Counted from the first letter of the stretch, positions 48,719 through 62,232 are shown. The stretch is DNA of 64,000 nucleotides from Garcia nutans (GCA_947685225.1 CANTUV010000033.1:52615001-52679000), one strand, 5' to 3'. Numbers and translations are program-made. The notes: generated from the sequence alone by a model not told the origin.

Positions 48719-49936
48719 ATGCCTGCTCAAGTGATGCCAGAGAAAACCCTTCATGGAATTCATGTTTTGGGAAGGGAAGGCAATCCTCCCTCTCCTAGAA
48801 GGTATTTCATAGTTTCTCCCTTTACATTTATTTTCTTTGTATGTCAGAAGTTCTTAAAAAACGTTTTTTTGTCACATCCAAAAAATTTTAAATAGAAATT
48901 AAATTGTCAAAATTCAAACTCTTAATTTCTGCATTATTAATCACAGTGCTAAAATTACTAAATGTGTGAAGGATAAACTTTAACTGTTTAAAATTTTACG
49001 AAAATTATTTATAAATATTCTCTAACTAACCTTTCTTTACAAATATAATTAATTTGAGTTATAATACTAATGAATTATTCTTGTTCAATTTACAGATTGG
49101 AGGGGAAAGTTGCTATAGTAACAGGGGGAGCTAAGGGAATTGGAGAGGCAACAGTAAGACTATTTGTAAAACAGGGAGCCAAAGTAGTAATTGCAGATGT
49201 TGAAGATACACTTGGAACAATACTAGCAAATACATTATCTCCATCAGTAACATATGTTCACTGTGATGTTAGTCAAGAAGAAGACGTAGAAAATTTAATA
49301 AACTCCACGGTTTCTTACTATGGCAGGCTTGATATTTTATTCAACAATGCTGGATTTCTCGGAAACCAATCCAAGAACAAAAGCATTCTTGCTTTTGATG
49401 CTAATGAATTTGATAAGGTCATGCAAGTGAATGTTAAAGGGGTAGCATTGGGTATTAAGCATGCAGCTCGAGTAATGATTCCAAGAGGAATTGGTTGCAT
49501 AATTTCTACTGCTAGTGTTGCTGGTGTTATGGGAGGTCTTGGCCCTCATTCTTATACTGCTTCAAAGCATGCAATTATTGGGCTTACAAAAAATACTGCT
49601 TGTGAGCTTGGTAAATATGGGATTAGAGTTAATTGTATTTCTCCATTTGGGGTTGCTACATCTATGCTTGTTAATGCGTGGAGAAGTAGAAGCTGCGATG
49701 ATGATGATGATGAAACAGAGGATTGTATGGATTTTGGATTGCCTTGTGAAGAAGAAGTAGAGAAGATGGAGGAGTTTGTTAGAGGATTAGCCAATTTAAA
49801 AGGTCCAACATTAAGGGCTAAAGATATTGCTGAAGCTGCTCTTTATCTTGCTAGTGATGAATCTAAGTATGTTAGTGGCCATAATCTTGTTGTGGATGGT
49901 GGAATTACCACTTCAAGAAATTGTATTGGTTTGTGA
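48719..49936 (+). CDS. short-chain dehydrogenase/reductase, SDR110C type, 307 aa, two exons
   Basis: Exons 48719-48801 and 49096-49936 join in frame (AG|A, Arg28) to give 307 residues. I chose the Met at 48719 (MPAQVMPEKTLHG) because this N-terminus is typical of plant SDR2-like proteins. The exon 2 frame also has an internal Met at 49070, but that part is intron. The Rossmann motif TGGAKGIG begins at residue 37. Asp62 after the second strand favours NAD(H). NNAG is at 111-114, the catalytic Ser at 168, and Tyr181 and Lys185 in YTASK. The family includes ABA2, secoisolariciresinol dehydrogenase and momilactone A synthase, which oxidise secondary alcohols of terpenoids or phenolics; the substrate here is unknown. 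A short acidic insert (DDDDDETED, from about 229) lies in the substrate-loop region. Confidence 0.95.
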
Positions 49937-52900
49937 ATATAATTCTCTTTTGTTTTCATTTTCATTTTTTTGTGTTTTGTAGTTTTTTTTTTTCATTCAT
50001 TCTGAAAATCCCAAGAAAAATCATCTCTCCATCAATTAATTCTTTTTCTATTTTCACGATGATTCTGTTTATTTCTGTAATCAAATTTCTTTAATTTTCA
50101 GATTCAAACTGATAATTTATAACTCCAATATTAGAGGAGCCAAAATTTATCTATCATTTATGACACATTAATCTTATTAAATTGAGTTATGATCCACCTC
50201 AAAATTTAAAACAATTTATCTTTTAAAAATAAATAACAGTATTGTGTATGATTTTGAATTTCAATCTTTATGAAATTGGTTATCATCACTTCTAATTAGG
50301 ATAATTATAAAATAAGTATTTCAATTTTATCAAAATTTCCATGTAATTGTTTCAATTATATATTTTTATCAATAAAATGATATTTTATTGGAATATATAT
50401 ATATATATATAATGTATTGTTTTACTTCTCCCTCCATTCTTCCAGTCTATATATTTTTTTAATTGCACATTTTTTCGTTTTATTATATTTTCTTTCCTTT
50501 TTATTGAAAATTTTGAGACTTCAAAAGGAAAAAAAATTAAACAAAAAAGAGATGAGGGACAAATTAAATTTGATCAAAAAGAAAAAGAAAAAATAACTAA
50601 GAGTAATTACTGGAATAGATATTTATACACGGTATGATTAATTAAGTAAAATAATTTACGATTTTAATTCTTAATAAAAAAATACAATTAAATATAATTG
50701 ATTGAACAGAGAAAAAGTGGGTATAGTGTAATTACACCAAATTTTAAGGAGTGATGAGATGTACTATTTTATAGGAGATGTCAGCTGACTATTAGACATT
50801 TCAAGAAACATGCACTTGGGCAAATTTGTAGAGGTTGTGGCTATCATGGATTTATGTATGAATTTTCTTTGATTGTTTTCACTTTTGTCATTTGTCACAG
50901 AGGCTGCTTGTTGAATTTTCTTCCTGCCGTTGTTTTTCAATTTTTCTCTGGTCAAATACTCGGACAGCTGCTTCCATACCAAGGGAACATCAATTAAAAT
51001 ATTCATCTGTAATTAATTATACTAAATAATAAAGTGAATTAATTAATTACTATAATACTATGTATTTAGAAATGATGAATTCAATTAAATAAAATCCCAT
51101 CTTGCTAATTAATGGGAACATTGCCTTTAAACAGTGCTTTTTTGGTGATTTGGGATATGGGATAAAGTTGTCTTGAACACAGTGGCTAGGCACCCACTTA
51201 ATTACTTTAAACAATAAAATTCAATAAATTAATGAATTGATTTGAGAGTGAAAGGTTTCCAAATTCAAAGAGAGTTGAAGAAGAAAGTTTATTAGATTTG
51301 AGCTGTGCACCGACAACTACGTATTAGTTACATCAATTAATTCAAGGTTGTCAATTAAAATCCAATTCCATGGATTTGTACAAGAAAATTAATTAAATAC
51401 GGTCAAGCAGGTTGATTTAGGACAAAAACCAAATTGACAGACCTAATCTAATTAAGACATCATCCGTTCCATTTAATTTGTCATCTTAAATTTATACACT
51501 CTTATTAAAAAATAAATAATATTAAAAAAATTAAATTGATTCAGATCAAAGTATTTATATATTAATTATATTTAATTAAGGTTATTAATTTTTTTTTCTT
51601 TAATTGAATTACAAAGAAAAAAATGCACTTAAAAAGTTGCTAGTTAAAAGATAACATTATTGGGTCAAATTTTCCACACTTAAATTAAAGGTGAAGATAC
51701 TTTTCTCATGTTAGTACATAGAAATGATGTCAAATTTAACAAATTTGAAAAGTATTTTATCAAAATCTAAAATTTAACAATTTTTATGCATATATATAAC
51801 AAAAAAGATATTTAAATATAATTCATTATAATATATAATAAGTCTTAATACGAACAAACAATTAAAATATAAAATTTATATTTTAAGTTATATTATAATC
51901 CATTAAAATAATTTAATATATATATTTTATATATGTAATTAAATATAATTTTTAAATTTACAATATATATCAATAAAAACCAAAATCAAAACTGAAAACT
52001 GAGAATATAAAAATTTAAAAACTTAAATCTAAGCTACTGATTTGATAAATTATAATTTTCAATTTAATCTGATTGCTTACAATTTTTTATTTAATTAATT
52101 TTTATTAGCCCTAAAACTAATCATTTCAACTAATTAAACATTTAAAATATATTATTTCACTTATTTATTATTATAAATTAAACTGGAGAAAATTTTAAAA
52201 TTGATTTGATTTAATTTTTACCCTATTATTTTGTCTATAGCATATTTTAGCTTTCAACTCTCAGTAACTTTTACTATAAAGTAATATTTTTGTGTTTCAT
52301 TAAGCGCTACCCTACTCTTATGGTAAATTTAATAAATACAACTTTTAAAATGGTATTTTAAAAATCAAAGGTGTAAAAAATAGTAATTGTATTAAAAACT
52401 TATATTGATTACTTTGCATTCTCTTTATTACGTGAAGTATATAAATTATCCTTTCTGAATCATTAATTATAGTAGTATGATTTATTAACTGTACTAATGT
52501 CACGCTGCATTAGTATATAACTATATATAGCATATATAGATTATAATAGGTTGTTAATTTGTTAGTCAATACTTATAAGTGGTATTTGATTGTAAATTTC
52601 TTTCATCAAATTCAAATTTAAAAAAAAATGTTTATAAATATTTATGATTATAGACTAATATTTTTAACAATTTTACATATATAATTTAAATGAAAATAAA
52701 ATATGTAAACGACTTTCATTGAAAAAAAAAACTTATATCTCCCAAAAAGAATGAAAAATGGAAATACAAGGAATTAAATCCATACTAGCAAATACTAAAG
52801 AGAAAATAAATCATTGTAAGATTTATTTTTTCTTCTTCTTTTTATCTTCAGTTAATTCCTCGTGCAGTGGTAAAAAAATCTAGTAATCTTTTTTTTTTTT

Positions 52901-55900
52901 TTACAGTTTCCCACTTCTTAACATGTTTCTTATTAGTTCAAAAATTTTGCAATGAACTTCTTAGCATATAATTTAACTACTAGTGTTAAATTTTCCTTTA
53001 AAAAAAGTAGTGTTAATTAAAAAAAAACAATAATTATTCAAATAATATAATACATATTATGAATAAAAAAAATTTAATTTTCAATATCTCATTTTTTTAA
53101 AAAAATATTTTTAATTATACAGGTAAGAAATTAATTTCAATATTAAATTAATAAATTATAATTATTATTGGATGTAAAATAAATATAAATAATTTATTAT
53201 TGTTTTAAATTTTTAATAATATTATTATTAATTGTTTTTGTTGGAAAAAGAAAAAATAGTTATTAATCACATTGACTTTTGAAAAACAAAATTGTAAATT
53301 AGAGAATAAAAGGCACAAATAAATGACAAATAAAATACAATTAGTAAAAAAGAGAATTTTAATGATAATTATGTGATTGATATGGATCAAATTAATCCAT
53401 TTAGTATTGCTCTTATATAAAATTATTTTAAATAGGTTAAAAATATGATTCATTAACTCAATAATAATAATAAAAAAATTAATTCTTACTTTATTAATTA
53501 ACTCATTAATAATAAGAGTATAATTAAAAAAATTAATTAATTTATATTAATTCTATAAAGTATCAGTATAAATGATATAATTTTTTTACAAAAGCAACGA
53601 ATTTAAATGGAATGAAGGTAGTATTAGGTTTAGCCATCCTAATTAATTAATTTTTTCAAAATCCTATATTTTGTTTCAAATTAAATTTCACACATTAATT
53701 TTTATACTTATATCTTCACTTTTAGTATTAGATTTAAATTATTCATGTAATTCAAACACCAATTTTATTAGAATATATCTTATTAATCATATTAATAATT
53801 GAATATTTATGTCATATATTATAACTCATATATATTTTATCAAAATAAAAATTCCTGCTGATGTTAGTTATATATTATAATTTCATGCACTTCATTCATA
53901 CGAGTATGATTAATTTTTTAAAATATTTAATAATATTATGATTCTTATATCTTGTATTTATTTTGTCATAAAAAAATATTAATATCATTTTAAAGAACAA
54001 TTTTTATATCCTAATGTTGTGTAAGCACTTATCACATTTTTTTTTATCAAAATATTCAGATTTAAAATATAAAGTAGGCGAAATTCAATAATTGAAAAGA
54101 ACTTATCTGCTTTTTAAGGGTGATAATTGATAAGAACTACGGATATATATATATATAAGAAAAATCTATAAAATTATGAAATATATTTAGATTAGAGTTT
54201 CGTATTTGCAATGAACATAATCAATTATATTACTCCGATTTCATTATTTTAATTATAAAATAAACAAGCTGATATTTTTAAAAAAAAAAAAGGAGAAGAA
54301 ATTTAGACTTTCTGTGGGAAACGCATGTAGAAGTAGAAGGTCCATTTGTTTGTGCAGCAATTACCGAACAATTAAGGATGCGCTGACTGGTCCAACATGG
54401 ACACTTCCCATTTGTTTTTTTGTTTTGTTTTGTTTTGTTTTGGTTTTCATTTTCATTTTCTTTATTGCCTTCTTTTCATTCCTTTCTTAAAAAAAAAAAA
54501 AGCTGCTTCAGTTTTACCATTTTTATAATTCTATAGCAGTGAGTGAATTCAGAAAAAAAAATATTAATTAGAATCAATGTAATAAACTTAAATATTAAAA
54601 ACAAACTAAATACTATAAAAATTTAAAACTAAATACATTAATAATCTTTTATAATTATTTTTTATGGTTTTCATAACTTGAAATGATTTATTATAGACTC
54701 ATTTGTAATAGTTTTATAGAAAGCATTGTTAAATAATAAAATAGTTTTAGTGGTTAATAATTTTTTTTAGACTAATTAGATTTAATTAATTATGTATAAT
54801 TTAAGATTGTATAGGTTGTGTTTTTAATCAGTCTATGATTGATTTCTAGTTGGGATCTAATTTTTTCTTAGTTAGAGTTTAATATTTTCTTTAATTGAAG
54901 TTTAATTTTTTTTCTTTAGTTGGATTTCAATGATAAAAAAATTCATCACATCTATTTTATTTGTGTAATTATGTTAAAATTAGTTGGAGTCTATGAGCTC
55001 CATTATCATAATATGGCATCTGCCTCTAGATTCTATATGCTCGATCCTAAGAAAAATAATTTACCCAAAAAAAAATTGAGAGATTTAGATTTTAGTTTCC
55101 CCATCTACTAATATAACATTACTAATAATTGACTTGTTATAATGAAAAGGAAACAGAGAAGAAAATCTGAAAAGCTAATAAAATCATGCTGTCCATATGT
55201 ATAATATTAGGCTAAAAAAAAGTGAATCTGATGTTTTGCAAATACAATTAAGTAATTAACTGACACAGCCTGAAGTCCATATACTAGTCAAGTCTTTTTA
55301 ATGAAGGGTAGCATGTGAGTGTATGTGTACGTATGGAAACTGTGGAAGATTATTAATTAAAAATAATTATAAACTTGCTGCTGGATACTGAAATCCTTCC
55401 CTGTAAAATTCAAAATATATACTCTAATTCCTCTTTCTGGGAAAGCTGGATCGAACTTAATTAAGATTTAGATTTATAAAAAAGGTAGTTCTGGATAGCT
55501 AATTAAATCAAACCTTGGAATTGGAATTCAACAATTGAAACAAACGTCTTTTCAGGCTTTGAAGAACCTGTCAAATATCAAAGTTAAAGAACACATCGCC
55601 AACTATGAGCTGTAAATCTGCGTGTCTGCTTTCCACAGCTGCCATGCCCTGTAAACATTATTTCATTTTTTTTCAAACCCAATATCACTATACACAAACA
55701 CGCACAACACACTAATCCAAGTCGAGGTAGCCGCTGCCCAATTACTATATCCACATATACAGATACATTTTTATCAATTTTAAAATAGATTTTAATATTA
55801 ATAAATTAATATTTTGTTGATTTAAATACTATATAAGGAGCAACTATGTATAAAATATATATTTTATATCCCCAGTACTATAAAATATATTAGATTATTA

Positions 55901-56669
55901 CTTGGGCCTCAATAACTAGACTAGCTGGTGTTAGTTTCTAAAGTCTTCAATCTGATTTAATTTGGTCAAATTTGATTTCAATCAATTTTATATTCAAGTT
56001 ATTTAATCATATTTATACCTATCAGAATATATTGTAATTTAATAATAAGTAAATAAATAGATAATTTAAATTCCTATAATCCAATAATTAACATATAAAT
56101 AGAAAATTTAAAGTTATCGTTACTAAAAAAATAGTTTATTAATAGTAATTATATAAATAGATAAATAAATATAACACAATCCTCCAATTTGTGTGTTGGA
56201 AGCTTTGGAGCACCCAAGATATGGACTAATTTAGAAAGAAAAAAAATATTTTGGAGTCTCTGAATTTATCAATTTTTTTATATTAAATCTTTGAAATTTA
56301 TTTTAGTGACATTGAGCTTTTAAATTTCACTTTTACGGTATTAAATTTTTAAAATTTACAATTCATAAATATTAGACCCTTTTTCTATTTGAATTGGCTA
56401 ACGGTATCAATAATTCAACTAATAAAATATTTAATGTCTTTAGTCAATTTCATTAGAAAAAGAATATAATATTTATAAATAATAAATTTTGAAGACTTAA
56501 TATTATCAAAATAAAATTTAAAGACTCAATATTAAAAAGTTATCAAATTTAAGGCTTCAAAATACTTTATTTCATTTAGAAAAGAAAAATGTGGTGGGAC
56601 GACCCTAAAGAATACATATGTATGTACCTCCACATCAGTAATGTTATTTTTGAACTAAGTCACAAATGT
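49937..56669. other. AT-rich intergenic region with degraded MITE fragments
   Basis: After a 3' flank, AT-rich DNA. Stowaway-like ends occur at about 50430 (CTCCCTCCATTCTTCC), 51460 (CATCCGTTCCATTTAATTTG) and, inverted, 53615-53637 (AAATGGAATGAAGGTAGTA). The half-copy of the 30017 hairpin is at 51530-51580. An 80-codon open frame on the minus strand at 50764-51006 is less AT-rich than its surroundings but matches no family I recognise. TA microsatellites lie at about 50394-50411 and 54143-54157. Confidence 0.45.
51530..51580. repeat. half-copy of the 30017-30181 hairpin repeat
   Basis: It reads ATTAAATTGATTCAGATCAA and continues with TATTTATATATTAATTATAT, aligning with one arm of the hairpin at 30017-30181. 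No second arm is visible nearby. Confidence 0.65.
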
Positions 56670-56905
56670 GCTTTTAATAAAAATATAAGAAAAATTAAAA
56701 ATAATTTTAAATTTATTATATTTATAAAATATTTATCAAAATATCAAAATTTATAAAATATTTACTAAAATATTAAATTTTTATTAGTTTATAAAAAATT
56801 TATAATGAGTTTATAAATTTTACATAGTTTATAATAAATTTATAATAAAATAACTAAAATATTTGAAAAGATAAAAATTTTTAAAAATATAATAAAAAAT
56901 GTTAT
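56670..56905. repeat. interspersed repeat, copy B
   Basis: Same family and orientation as 43765-44018. It starts GCTTTTAATAAAAATATAAG, includes ATTTATCAAAATATCAAAAT and TTTACTAAAATATTAAATTT, and ends near AAAAAATGTTAT. The family is non-coding and AT-rich. Confidence 0.7.
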
Positions 56906-57637
56906 GTTTCTGTCAAAGAGTCCATCGATTGGCCCAATACATACAAAAAGAAAAGCTGGGCTTACAAGTGCAAAAGATTCAACCTTTACTAGACAAATCA
57001 GACCTCATTTTTAAAACTAATTCAATTATACGCACCAAAAAAAAGACTAACTCAATTAAAATAAAATTTATAAAAATCCACTTAAATGGTTAGTAATTTA
57101 ATCCCTTTAAAATAATGATATCAAACGTCAAAAAAAAAAAAAACAGAAGCTAAAATAAATGATATAATCTTAATGGCTTGGCGATGTGTTCTTAATTTGA
57201 TCTTTATGATGCATACTTTTGTGCATTGAGAGAACTTAAAAATTAATTGACATTTGTATAAAAATATAAATGAGTCAGTGATATATAATTTATGGTTAAA
57301 AAAATATGTAATATATAATTTTCTGAAAAATCAATCGCAATCTTTTTATGAGTGACGACTGACTGACGAGAATAATATTTGGCTGGTTTATTCATATGAA
57401 TTGCACGTGACCAAGTGTCTTCAATTTGACCAATTGATAAACAAAACGAATAGATTTAAACCAAGCAGCATTTGTAGTAATAAAATCATAATAAGAGTTT
57501 AGATATTAAAATTTAAAATTTAATCAAAATGAAAAGTAAATGTCAAAATAAAAAATAAATGCTAACACCCCCAACCCCACCCCGGCACTCTCTCTACCTT
57601 TTATTGAATTGCAATCAGAATAGATTGGCACTCGACA
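56906..57637. other. intergenic region, no gene seen
   Basis: AT-rich DNA without a supported coding frame or bounded repeat. A short C-rich patch lies at about 57568-57590. Confidence 0.5.
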
Positions 57638-57737
57638 CCTAACAATACCCTTCTGGTAAGTTGTGGTTAAGGACCCTACCTTTTGTGTAGGAGGTCCCAA
57701 CCTTCATTAGCTCAAAATTTTGGGGGTCCTAACAATA
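57638..57737 (+). mobile_element. 80-bp tRNA-like insertion flanked by 10-bp direct repeats
   Basis: The body 57648-57727 lies between two copies of CCTAACAATA (57638-57647 and 57728-57737). It has a D-loop-like TGGTTAAGGAC, a perfect 5-bp stem with a 7-base loop (CCTAC-CTTTTGT-GTAGG), and a degenerate T-arm region (AGGTCCCAACCTTCA). No poly-A tail or good acceptor stem is visible. It is probably a tRNA-related SINE fragment, not a working tRNA gene. Confidence 0.5.
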
Positions 57738-60700
57738 TTCATTGATATATACATATGTATATATATATATATATATATATTTGCCTGCTGACTCTAACAA
57801 ACACCACATGTAATTTTCATTCCAGCTTAGCTTAATTTAGATTTTTCAGCCAGTGCATGCATGAATTTCATTCAATGTGGTATGCATTAATTTCATTAAA
57901 TATTTATAATTTTTTTTTTCTGCATAGGAAATATTAGAAAGAAAGGGAATAAAGAAATCCTTTGACCAACCTGGCAATTCCGTAAATGGACTAATACAAG
58001 CCAAAATTTCCTTCCATTCGACCAAGTTAGTTCAAATTGACTTAAAAAGTAAAAAAAAATATATATAGTATTAAAAATATTTGTTATTTGTTGACAAACA
58101 ATTTTAGGATAGTAAATTACAAAAAAAAATAATGAAATTATCACATGGGTAATGGGCTCTCTAAATATGGAAATTTTGGTAAAATTTACAACCCAATAAT
58201 ATCAAAATATGCCCAAAGTTTATGCCGACTTCGTCAATATGAATTCTGAATTGTAGCCTTGTGTATTTTCGATCAAATGGAATCTTGAAGCAAGAAAATC
58301 AACTTCTATTATTTAAAAAAAAAAAGAAAATGACAAGGATCCCTCTCCTACTGAGAAAAGACATATCAATTATGTAATGGCGATGGATTTTAGTGGCTGA
58401 GAAATGGAGTTGAGAGACAGAGAGATGGGTGCTATAAATGCACGTATCATTATATCCTGTGCAGACTCAATATTTAAATATTATATATATATATAACAAT
58501 GGATGGGTCGAATTAGAAACCAATAGAGTGGGCAGCTCCCATCAAAAATGGAGGGTTCGAAATTATAAGATTTATTTTTGGTACAGTGTGAGAGACTGAG
58601 AATGATGTTTTTGGAACAGAAGAATGCACACGAGTGGCTCCTTAACTTCTCAATGGTTGGATCCAGTAATGTTCTGGCCCCCACTTCCACATTTAACGTA
58701 TCATTGTCTTTCATCATCATTATTATTTTAAAATACACCTTATTTTATTTCATTATTTTATGATTTATTATAATTTCATACAATACCAATATATATAATT
58801 TATTTATTATTTATTTTCATTCTCAAATCATCAATTTAATAATTTTTCATTATTTTAAAACACATTTTAAATAAATTTATTAAATACTAAATATATACTT
58901 ATAATCATTTTTTTCTTTTTCATAATTTATAAAAATCTTATATAATATCATTAAATTAAATAAAAAATATTTTATTTAATCACATTATATCAGTATAATA
59001 AATAATATTTACATAAGTATAATCATTATTTTTAAAATTGGATCGAATTGCGAATCAAATTGATAAAATTATGAATCGCCCACTAATCAAATTCAACTTT
59101 TTCGAAAACTTAGAAGAGATTTGAAAAAAAAAACATTTAAAATCGAAAATCAACTAAAACTGAAAAATAGAGTCCTTAAAAAAATAAACTCAAGCTTCAT
59201 TGCTTCATTAACGGTGATATCCTCCCTTCCTCCAACGTTATATACCAAAATTTCTTCATTTTAATAGAAAAGTTAGAAAAAAAACCACTTGAATTAAAAT
59301 GATCATAACATTAACAAAAAATCTTTAAAATAGAAAAAAAAATCAAAATATAAGAAAGTTTGGTTGTTGGGAAAAAAAAATAGAAGAGAAAACTCATTTT
59401 GTAGGTACTAGGGTTTTAAAAAGTTGAGTGCAAAAAAACATAGTCTTGTGTTATAAAAAAAAAATGCTGAATGTGAGAAAAAAAAATTCGAGTGAAATAA
59501 GTTTTGAACCCAAAACTTTAATAAAGTTAAACAAATTCTCTACCACCACAACAACATAACACTAATAATTATATTTTCTAAAGTAATATACTTGTAAAAG
59601 TTAAAAATTAGAATTAACTCAATTAAACTATAACCCAATCTTAAGATCGGTTCAATATCCAGTTTGATTTAAAAAACATTGATTGTAACATGTCATATAC
59701 TATTATTGAAAATAATAGAGATGGTTAGGTTTCAATTTTCAACCATTGAATTTCCATCTCTGATAAAAGAGGGGAAAAAAAAAAGAAAACACAGAGAATT
59801 TTGCATTAAAGAGTGAAGGTCCCCACTTGAATGACTATCTATTTGGTGGAATTTACAAAAGAATAATTATAGTATCCTCTAATGATATTTAGATTGATGA
59901 TTATTTTAAAATTATATATTAAATTTTTGTGATTTAACTTTAAATATTTAAACACTCGAAACAAACCCACAAAGGTTATTGTTAATACTCGAAAGCAGGG
60001 GCAGGAAGAAGGGTATTTCGGGAATATCAACATAGACGCACGCGGAAAGAGACAATTCATAAGAAGGAACGAGAATAGTCAAAAAGTAAATGCTTTCTTT
60101 CTGCCAGCCTGGCATCTTTTAAACTCCTACGTGATAGTGAAGAATTGACACGTCAGCTATGGTTTGTATTTCTCTTGAAGTAGATAGAAACTAAAAATTC
60201 AAAATCTTTCGCTTTCTGGCCTACTCATTTTCATTATGACAAATGGCTGTATTTTTCTTATTTTGTGGGGCTCCTTTTCATTCTTCAGATGCCAGCAATA
60301 TTTTTCAAATTTTGTTGATTCATTTATCAGTTTCATCTATTCAATGATAAAAAAATAATAATAATATTATAAATTTTTAACAATTAAAAATTTTATTAAT
60401 GTATAATAATATTGATCACTAAATCAATCTTGTCGATTGATTCAATTTGATTCTCCTAACTTTATTTTTCAATCAATTTGCAAGTCACCTGTGTGTTGCC
60501 AACTTGCCATAGCTTAGCTCACGAATTTATTTTTTTTGCTTGATGGCATTGAACCGAACATTCATTACTAAGAATGTGCTTAACTTTATAATTATTATAT
60601 TCTGTAAAAGGAATAATCACATAATTAATGTCTTATTTCATATAGTTTCAGATTTTTTTTGATAAAATTACATTCTATTGAAAATGAAGACAAAAATTAA

Positions 60701-60739
60701 AAAAAAAAGAATTATGGAGAAAAGCACAAATTAAATTAC
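57738..60739. other. AT-rich intergenic region
   Basis: A TA microsatellite is at about 57752-57780. A minus-strand tRNA-like head lies at about 59500-59550: TGGTGGTAGAGA (box A-like, 59538-59549) and GGGTTCAAAAC (box B-like, 59501-59511), probably a SINE remnant. The more balanced patches at 58590-58690 and 60000-60180 hold no recognised gene. Confidence 0.45.
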
Positions 60740-61030
60740 GAGGGTGTTTCTCAAAACTTAAAAGCTGATCAAAACTGCTTATAAGCTGTTTTTAGATTAT
60801 AAGTTGTTTATTTAAGTGTTTCTGAAAACTTAAATAGTAGATTATAATCTGATTTTAATCAGTTTTTTAAAAGTTGGGTTTTGCTACTTTTTTTTTAAGC
60901 ACTTATTTTTTAAGCAGTTTTGACCAAGTAAAAGACCATATTATCCCTACCTAATCTTCAATATTTCAAATTTGCCTACCTTATACACTTTAGTTCCCAT
61001 CAAAGAAATTTTATTATTATTATTATTAAA

Positions 61031-61064
<34 letters not shown>

Positions 61065-61334
61065 GTTGCAAAATAAATTTTGAATTGACATTTAAAAAAT
61101 TATTTTTATACAATAAATAAACTCATGGACAGTTTGGTCATTTTGACAGTTTCTACAATTAAAAACTGATTATAAGCTGATTTTACAGAAACACTTAACT
61201 GATTATAAACTGATTATCAGCTGATTATTAGCTAGTTTACAGAAACGCTTAACTGCTTATTTTTAATCTGATTATAATCTAAAAATCACTTATTCACAAT
61301 AAGCTGAAAAGCTCCAGTTTTGAGAAACACCCTC
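60740..61334. mobile_element. 595-bp MITE with perfect 19-bp terminal inverted repeats
   Basis: The left end GAGGGTGTTTCTCAAAACT (60740-60758) is exactly the reverse complement of the right end (61316-61334). TAC lies immediately outside both ends (60737-60739 and 61335-61337) as a 3-bp target-site duplication. The interior has sub-terminal AAGCTGATTATAA-type repeats in both orientations and an ATT microsatellite at about 61009-61064. No coding capacity. The 3-bp duplication points to PIF/Harbinger, but that assignment is tentative. Confidence 0.88.
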
Positions 61335-62119
61335 TACATAATGCAAATCAAATATATCAGATTACAGAAAAGGTCAAATTTCCAAGCATAATTATATATA
61401 GAGAAGAAGGGAATAAAGAAATATTCCACTAAAATCTTAAAGTGTTAAGACAAAATGAAGGGTAAACTAATTAGTCTTGAAGAATATGGAGTTGTATTCA
61501 TCTGGTGTAACAAAAACCATCGTTTCTCCCCAGAAAAGCACTTAATTCAGAACTTGGAATTATATATTTGTTTGGATAATAATAGTTCATATTTTTTTCA
61601 CGTGTTATATTGAATTTATGGTATGTTATGATCTGTAGTGAAAATTTTCACATTTTTTTACATTTATTTTTTAAATAATTTTTCTCAATTGATTTTTATT
61701 TTATTTAAAAAAAAGATAGTGTTTAAATTTTAACATTAAACTTCTAAATTTTTATATTAAGAATCGAGGATGTAATCCAAAACTAATAATTAAAAATGTT
61801 AAATACAACCATTGAATCATAGATCAATCGGTAATATACTGTTCTAACTTAATCAAAAGTTTCGAATTTAAATTTATAAGTACGTAGCTGTATTAAAATT
61901 TGATAAAATGAATTTTATTACCTTTATAATGCTACCCAACTCAACTAAACAGTGATTTACATAATAATATATATATATATATATATTAAATACACCCGAC
62001 TCTTAGGAGAACGTAGGCCATTGGATCTCTATCATTGGTTCCTTCACTTATCTCTATCACATTAAATCATAAAAGGGTCCTCCTCCCAATCCCAAGTCAC
62101 AGACTTCTCCAACTTTTGC
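61335..62119. other. intergenic region upstream of the WUN1-like gene
   Basis: AT-rich. A weak tRNA-like head (AGATCAATCGGTAA, then TTTCGAATTTAAA) at about 61820-61875 may be a SINE relic. A TA microsatellite is at about 61967-61986. The last 120 bases form the proximal promoter. Confidence 0.45.
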
Positions 62120-62127
62120 TATAAATA
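62120..62127 (+). promoter_or_regulatory. TATA box of the WUN1-like gene
   Basis: TATAAATA, 113 bp upstream of the start codon, in otherwise mixed sequence. The position is normal for a plant core promoter. Confidence 0.75.
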
Positions 62128-62232
62128 GGTTCTGGTTTATCAATTACCACGTACCATCTCTAAGCTTAATAGTTAATAGCTAGCCTACCTTTCATATTAA
62201 CTAAATTCATTATCATACAGAATAAAATAAAA

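Noticed and set aside
59500..59550. Possible functional tRNA gene on the minus strand
   Set aside because: Box A- and B-like motifs are present, but no acceptor stem or anticodon arm can be formed. A SINE remnant is more likely.
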